This document shows, piece by piece, positions 5,335-8,940 of a DNA stretch of 8,940 nt. The notes below the pieces were generated by a model, which was given only the letters and a program-made list of their open reading frames with translations, made no database searches and had not been told where the DNA came from. Position 1 is the first letter of the stretch. Each line of letters begins with the position of its first letter. The stretch spans positions 1-8,940 of the forward strand of contig JAZNDA010000073.1 of assembly GCA_045587785.1 (NCBI GenBank), in the 5' to 3' direction. Source of the DNA: RGIG8775 sp045587785. Lineage in GTDB: Bacteria > Bacillota > Clostridia > Oscillospirales > CAG-272. Position numbers and translations under genes: made by a program.

Positions 5335-7251
5335 ATGCAGTATAAAATTACCAACGGCGCCGTGTACTATGACAGTGACATGGTGCTTGAAAATATCGAT
5401 ATAGAGATCAATGACGGCGAAAAGATCGCCGTTGTGGGCAGAAACGGATGCGGCAAGACCACGCTTCTGAAAGCCATCATGGGTGAGGTCGAGATGGAGG
5501 AAGGAACGGGAGAGAGCGAATTCCGTGTATCCAAGGTGGGTGCCCCCGAGATCAGCTATCTCAGACAGATGCCCTTTGAAAACGAGTATACGCCTATGGG
5601 TGAGGAGGTACGTAAGGTTTTCCGTCACCTGACCGACATGGAACAAGAGATGCAGGTGCTGGTCAACAAGATGGAAACAACAAGCGATGAGAGGACCATT
5701 GCGGCGTTCACTGCCTTAAATGATCGATACATTGCGCTTGGTGGTATGACCTATCAGAAGGAATACAAGACTGTCATACGTCGCTTCGGATTTTCGGAAG
5801 AGGATGAGAAAAAGGCACTGGCGGAATTTTCGGGCGGTCAGCGCACCAAGATCGCCTTTATCAAAATGCTTCTGACCAGACCCGACATCTTGCTTTTGGA
5901 CGAGCCTACCAACCATCTGGATATCAGCACCGTTGAATGGTTGGAGGGGTATCTCAAAAGCTATAAGTCCACGCTTGTCATTGTGTCGCATGACCGACTG
6001 TTTCTTGATCGTATCGTGGACAAGGTTTATGAGATTGAGTGGGGCGAGACACGGTGCTATAAGGGTAACTATGCGGATTTCGAACAGCAAAAGAAGGCAA
6101 ATTATTACAAGCAACTGAGGGACTATGAGCATCAGCAGGCCGAGATCGCAAGGCTGAACCGTTTGATCGAGCGGTTTCGCTATAAGGCATCCAAGGCAAA
6201 AATGGTGCAGTCCAAGATCAAGCTTCTTGAGCATATGAAGTTGATTGCCGCGCCCGACAGAGCGGATACGGGAACCTTCCGTTCGCGCTTTCAGCCCGAG
6301 CTTCCCAGCTCCCGTGTGGTGCTGGATGTGAAGGATATGGTGATCGGGTATGATACGCCGCTTGCCAAGATCAACCTGCACCTTGAGCGCGGACAAAAGC
6401 TTGGTATCATTGGCGGAAACGGCATTGGCAAGTCCACGTTTCTCAAAACGCTGATGGGTAAGGTGGCACCGCTTTCGGGGCGGTTTCAGTTTGGCTACAA
6501 CACTGACATCGCGTATTTTGACCAACAGCTTGCACAGATCAGCGGCGAGCAAACCATTTTTGATATATTCTCAAATGCGTATCCCAAATTAAACGATTCC
6601 GAGGTGAGAAGTGCGCTTGGTGCATTCCGATTCACGGGTGAAGAAGTATTCCGCACCGCGTCCACGCTGTCGGGCGGTGAAAAGGTGCGTCTGACGCTGT
6701 GTAAGCTGCTGTACAGCCATCCAAACGTCCTGATCCTTGATGAGCCTACCAATCACATGGACATTATCGGCAAGCAGACCCTTGAAGACATTTTGACCGA
6801 ATATGAGGGTACGGTCATTTTTGTGTCCCATGACAGATATTTTGTGCGAAAGATCGCCGACAGGCTTCTGGTGTTTGAAAACGGAGGCGTGAGCTACGTT
6901 GATTCGGACTACGATCTGTATGAGCAAAAGCGTTTGGCGGCACTCACTGCCCATGAGGAGCAAACGCCAAAGGAGACGCCGAGGGAGAAAAAGGTGCGTC
7001 AGATGTCACCTAAGAAGGAGCTTGACAAAAAGAAAAAACGCATAGAGCGTCTTGAGCTTCTGATGCAGGAGTGTCAGACTGAGATCGACGAATTTGATGG
7101 TCAGATCGCATCACCCGAGGTCTATTCCGATTACCAAAAGCTGACAGAGCTTCAAACGCAGATCGACACTGTCAAGCAAAAGCTGGATGAGTATGAGGAA
7201 GAATGGACCGCGCTTATGCTGGAGCTTGAGGAAATGGAGACTGGGGTCTGA
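5335..7251 (+). CDS. ABC-F family ATPase, YdiF/Uup-like
   Basis: A soluble protein of 638 residues with two ABC ATPase domains and no membrane segment, as in ribosome-acting ABC-F proteins that bind near the E site and help stalled or difficult translation. Domain 1 has GRNGCGKT (35-42), signature FSGGQ (165-169) and LLLDEPTNHLD with catalytic E190. The interdomain linker, about 243-315, is charged and helical and holds RFRYKASKAKMVQSK, typical of the P-site tRNA interaction motif. Domain 2 has GGNGIGKS (360-367), LSGGEK (445-450) and LILDEPTNHMD with E470. A lysine/glutamate-rich coiled coil fills about 555-635, as in YdiF and Uup. Both active sites are intact. Length, tail and linker favour a housekeeping YdiF-type protein over a resistance determinant. 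The ribosome site is weak (GTGGG, a few bases upstream), but the ATG begins exactly where the family does. Confidence 0.95.
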   Translation: MQYKITNGAVYYDSDMVLENIDIEINDGEKIAVVGRNGCGKTTLLKAIMGEVEMEEGTGESEFRVSKVGAPEISYLRQMPFENEYTPMGEEVRKVFRHLTDMEQEMQVLVNKMETTSDERTIAAFTALNDRYIALGGMTYQKEYKTVIRRFGFSEEDEKKALAEFSGGQRTKIAFIKMLLTRPDILLLDEPTNHLDISTVEWLEGYLKSYKSTLVIVSHDRLFLDRIVDKVYEIEWGETRCYKGNYADFEQQKKANYYKQLRDYEHQQAEIARLNRLIERFRYKASKAKMVQSKIKLLEHMKLIAAPDRADTGTFRSRFQPELPSSRVVLDVKDMVIGYDTPLAKINLHLERGQKLGIIGGNGIGKSTFLKTLMGKVAPLSGRFQFGYNTDIAYFDQQLAQISGEQTIFDIFSNAYPKLNDSEVRSALGAFRFTGEEVFRTASTLSGGEKVRLTLCKLLYSHPNVLILDEPTNHMDIIGKQTLEDILTEYEGTVIFVSHDRYFVRKIADRLLVFENGGVSYVDSDYDLYEQKRLAALTAHEEQTPKETPREKKVRQMSPKKELDKKKKRIERLELLMQECQTEIDEFDGQIASPEVYSDYQKLTELQTQIDTVKQKLDEYEEEWTALMLELEEMETGV

Positions 7252-7312
7252 AAAATCAAGAAAAAATAAGGTTAAAATATTCTGACATTGAAAACATTTT
7301 AGGAGATTAAAC

Positions 7313-8671
7313 ATGGAATCTAAAAGAAGTTCATTTACGGGTAAGATCGGTTTCGTGCTTGCTGCCGCAGGCTCTGCCGTTGGTCTTGGCAACATATGGC
7401 GTTTTCCGTATCTTGCAGCGAAATACGGAGGAGGAATATTCCTTCTTGTTTACATCGCATTGTCTGTAACCTTCGGTTTTTCCTTAATGGTGGCTGAGAT
7501 CGCCATTGGAAGAAAGACCAAGCTCAGTGCGATCAGTGCTTATGGTGCGTTAAATAAGCGGTTTTCCTTCGTCGGCATCCTTTGCTCGCTTGTCCCCGTC
7601 ATCATTTTGCCGTATTATTCGGTCATCGGTGGCTGGGTCATGAAATATATGTTCGGCTTTATGGTGGGTAAGACCGCGGAAATGGCGCAGGATACCTACT
7701 TTAACAATTACCTTGGCATTGTGGGTGAGCCTATTTTCTGGTTCTTGCTGTTCATCGGCGTCACAGCTCTTGTTGTCATGATCGGTGTTGAAAAGGGCGT
7801 GGAAAAGATCAGCAAGATCATGATGCCCATCCTTATCGTGCTTATTCTGTTTATTGTGGTTTATACCATCGTTACTATGGACGGAGCATGGGACGGTGTC
7901 ATTTATTACATCAAGCCCGATTTTTCAAAGTTTTCGATCATGACGGTGGTTGCCGCCATGGGACAGCTCTTTTATTCCATGTCCCTTGCGATGGGTATTA
8001 TGATCACCTTCGGTTCGTATATGAAGCAGGATATTGCTATTGAAAAAGCCACAAAGCAGATCGAGATCTTTGACACGGGTGTGGCATTCCTTGCGGGTCT
8101 TATGATCATTCCCGCCGTGTTTGCCTTCTCGGGCGGCAATGAAGAAGCACTCGGACAGGGTCCCGGGCTTATGTTCGTTACGCTTCCCAAGATATTTGAT
8201 TCGATGCCCGGCGGCTCGTTTATCGGTGCGGCTTTCTTTATCATGGTGCTTTTTGCGGCACTTACCTCGTCCATCTCTTTGATGGAGACCGTGGTTTCCA
8301 TTTTTATGGATAAGCTGAAGCTGGGAAGAAAAGCGTCTATTTTTGTCACACTCGCGGTCTCGCTTGTTTTGGGACTTCTTTCTTCTCTCGGATACAGTGC
8401 GTGGGCAGATGTGAAGCTCATCGGCATGCAGTTTCTGGATTTCTTTGATTTCCTGAGCAACAGCTTGCTTATGCCGATCGTTGCGCTTGCCACCTCTATA
8501 TTTGTGGGATTTGTTCTGAAGCCTAAGACCGTCATTGAGGAAGTGGAGCTTACGGAAAAATTTAAGTTCAAAAAGCTTTTCACGGTGGTGATCCGTTACG
8601 TTGCACCCGTTTGTATTCTTATTATTCTTGGTTCGTCCATCCTTTCTGCGTTCAAAATCGTGAGCATATAA
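7313..8671 (+). CDS. Sodium-dependent NSS-family symporter (SNF/MhsT-like)
   Basis: An integral membrane sodium-coupled transporter of the LeuT fold, probably importing amino acids or related amines. At 452 residues, with about 11 helices, it has the size of MhsT-type bacterial members. The first helix holds GSAVGLGNIWRFP (20-32), which by eye aligns with LeuT residue for residue, keeping the ion-site positions G20, A22, V23 and N27 and the gate residue R30. The sixth, half-unwound helix holds GQLFYSMSLAMG (217-228), with Ala226 where LeuT has Gly258. The eighth helix holds ALTSS (316-320); A315, T318 and S319 match the second sodium site of LeuT. The start is supported by AGGAG at 7301-7305, seven bases upstream. 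The 61-base gap after the ABC-F gene shows neither a terminator nor a convincing promoter, so co-transcription is likely. The substrate cannot be read from the sequence. Confidence 0.94.
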   Translation: MESKRSSFTGKIGFVLAAAGSAVGLGNIWRFPYLAAKYGGGIFLLVYIALSVTFGFSLMVAEIAIGRKTKLSAISAYGALNKRFSFVGILCSLVPVIILPYYSVIGGWVMKYMFGFMVGKTAEMAQDTYFNNYLGIVGEPIFWFLLFIGVTALVVMIGVEKGVEKISKIMMPILIVLILFIVVYTIVTMDGAWDGVIYYIKPDFSKFSIMTVVAAMGQLFYSMSLAMGIMITFGSYMKQDIAIEKATKQIEIFDTGVAFLAGLMIIPAVFAFSGGNEEALGQGPGLMFVTLPKIFDSMPGGSFIGAAFFIMVLFAALTSSISLMETVVSIFMDKLKLGRKASIFVTLAVSLVLGLLSSLGYSAWADVKLIGMQFLDFFDFLSNSLLMPIVALATSIFVGFVLKPKTVIEEVELTEKFKFKKLFTVVIRYVAPVCILIILGSSILSAFKIVSI

Positions 8672-8681
8672 ATCCGAGAAA

Positions 8682-8940
8682 ATGAAAAAGATCAGAATTA
8701 CCGTTATGAAAAAGGTCTGTCACAAGGATCTGATAGAAAAATATGAAAATCCCATTGAGCACGCGTGCGATTTGACAGTGGGGCAGGTCTTTATTGCCGA
8801 CGGATGGCAAAAACCGATGGGGCTTTGTGACAGTGCGTGGGACACGCTCTCACCCTTCGTGATGACCTTGGCGCACGGCGGCGAGGATTTTTACGACGGT
8901 TGGATGAAAAACAAGAAAAGCGCCATGATCTCCTGCAACG
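8682..8940 (+). CDS. TIGR04076-family protein, partial (runs off the right edge)
   Basis: An open frame from ATG at 8682 stays open to the window end, giving 86 residues. It begins MKKIRITVMKKVCHKDL and continues with HACDLTVGQVF (27-37), DGWQKPMGLCDSAW (40-53) and SAMISCN (80-86). I recognise this pattern as TIGR04076, a family of small proteins of unknown function. The regularly placed cysteines visible here are C13, C29, C49 and C85. The family is usually about 85-100 residues, so only a short tail is missing. It starts ten bases after the symporter stop codon with a weak ribosome site (GAGAA), which suggests translation coupled to the upstream gene. No catalytic role is known to me, and metal or thiol chemistry through the cysteines is speculation. 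Confidence 0.75.
   Translation, partial: MKKIRITVMKKVCHKDLIEKYENPIEHACDLTVGQVFIADGWQKPMGLCDSAWDTLSPFVMTLAHGGEDFYDGWMKNKKSAMISCN

Noticed and set aside
5716..6552. A 278-codon minus-strand frame opposite the ABC-F gene
   Set aside because: It is a codon-position shadow of the two ABC domains, with no start signals and no homology that I recognise.
5335..7251. The ABC-F protein as an antibiotic-resistance determinant
   Set aside because: The short leader, the long charged coiled-coil tail and the YdiF/Uup-like linker fit a housekeeping member; no sign of transfer or a resistance-type linker was seen.

Overview
The window reads as a chromosomal stretch of a low-to-mid GC Clostridia-type Firmicute, probably an uncultured gut lineage near Oscillospirales or Christensenellales. 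The placement rests on family resemblance: a nucleoside kinase with a clostridial-style C-terminus, a YdiF-like ABC-F protein, a MhsT-sized 11-helix NSS symporter, a TIGR04076 protein, AGGAG-type ribosome sites and sigma-A-like promoters with 17-base spacers. It is by-eye inference, not a computed classification.

Layout. Positions 1-199 hold no gene I can support; they carry a compact palindromic repeat and a probable terminator for ahcY. ahcY (minus) encodes S-adenosylhomocysteine hydrolase. A 184-base divergent intergenic region with a promoter on each strand separates it from a plus-strand pair: a SulP/SLC26 anion transporter with a STAS domain, then a cytosolic calcineurin-like metallophosphoesterase 11 bases downstream. 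This pair converges on a minus-strand nucleoside kinase of the uridine kinase/phosphoribulokinase family. The 203 bases between them contain three strong hairpins and five copies of TTTTCCACAG, each of which contains a match to the DnaA-box consensus TTWTNCACA.

The kinase (start corrected to 5070) and an ABC-F ATPase are divergently transcribed from another AT-rich region with two good promoters. The ABC-F gene is followed, without a visible terminator, by a sodium-coupled NSS-family symporter and then by the start of a TIGR04076-family gene that runs off the window.

How the genes relate. Most are housekeeping or transport functions with no obvious shared pathway: SAH recycling, anion uptake, nucleoside salvage, ribosome-associated ABC-F activity and amino-acid-type uptake. 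I see no phage, IS, CRISPR, toxin-antitoxin or defence module, and no RNA gene. The least explained element is the DnaA-box-like hairpin cluster at 3960-4072. The left-edge repeat and the partial unknown-function gene at the right edge follow.
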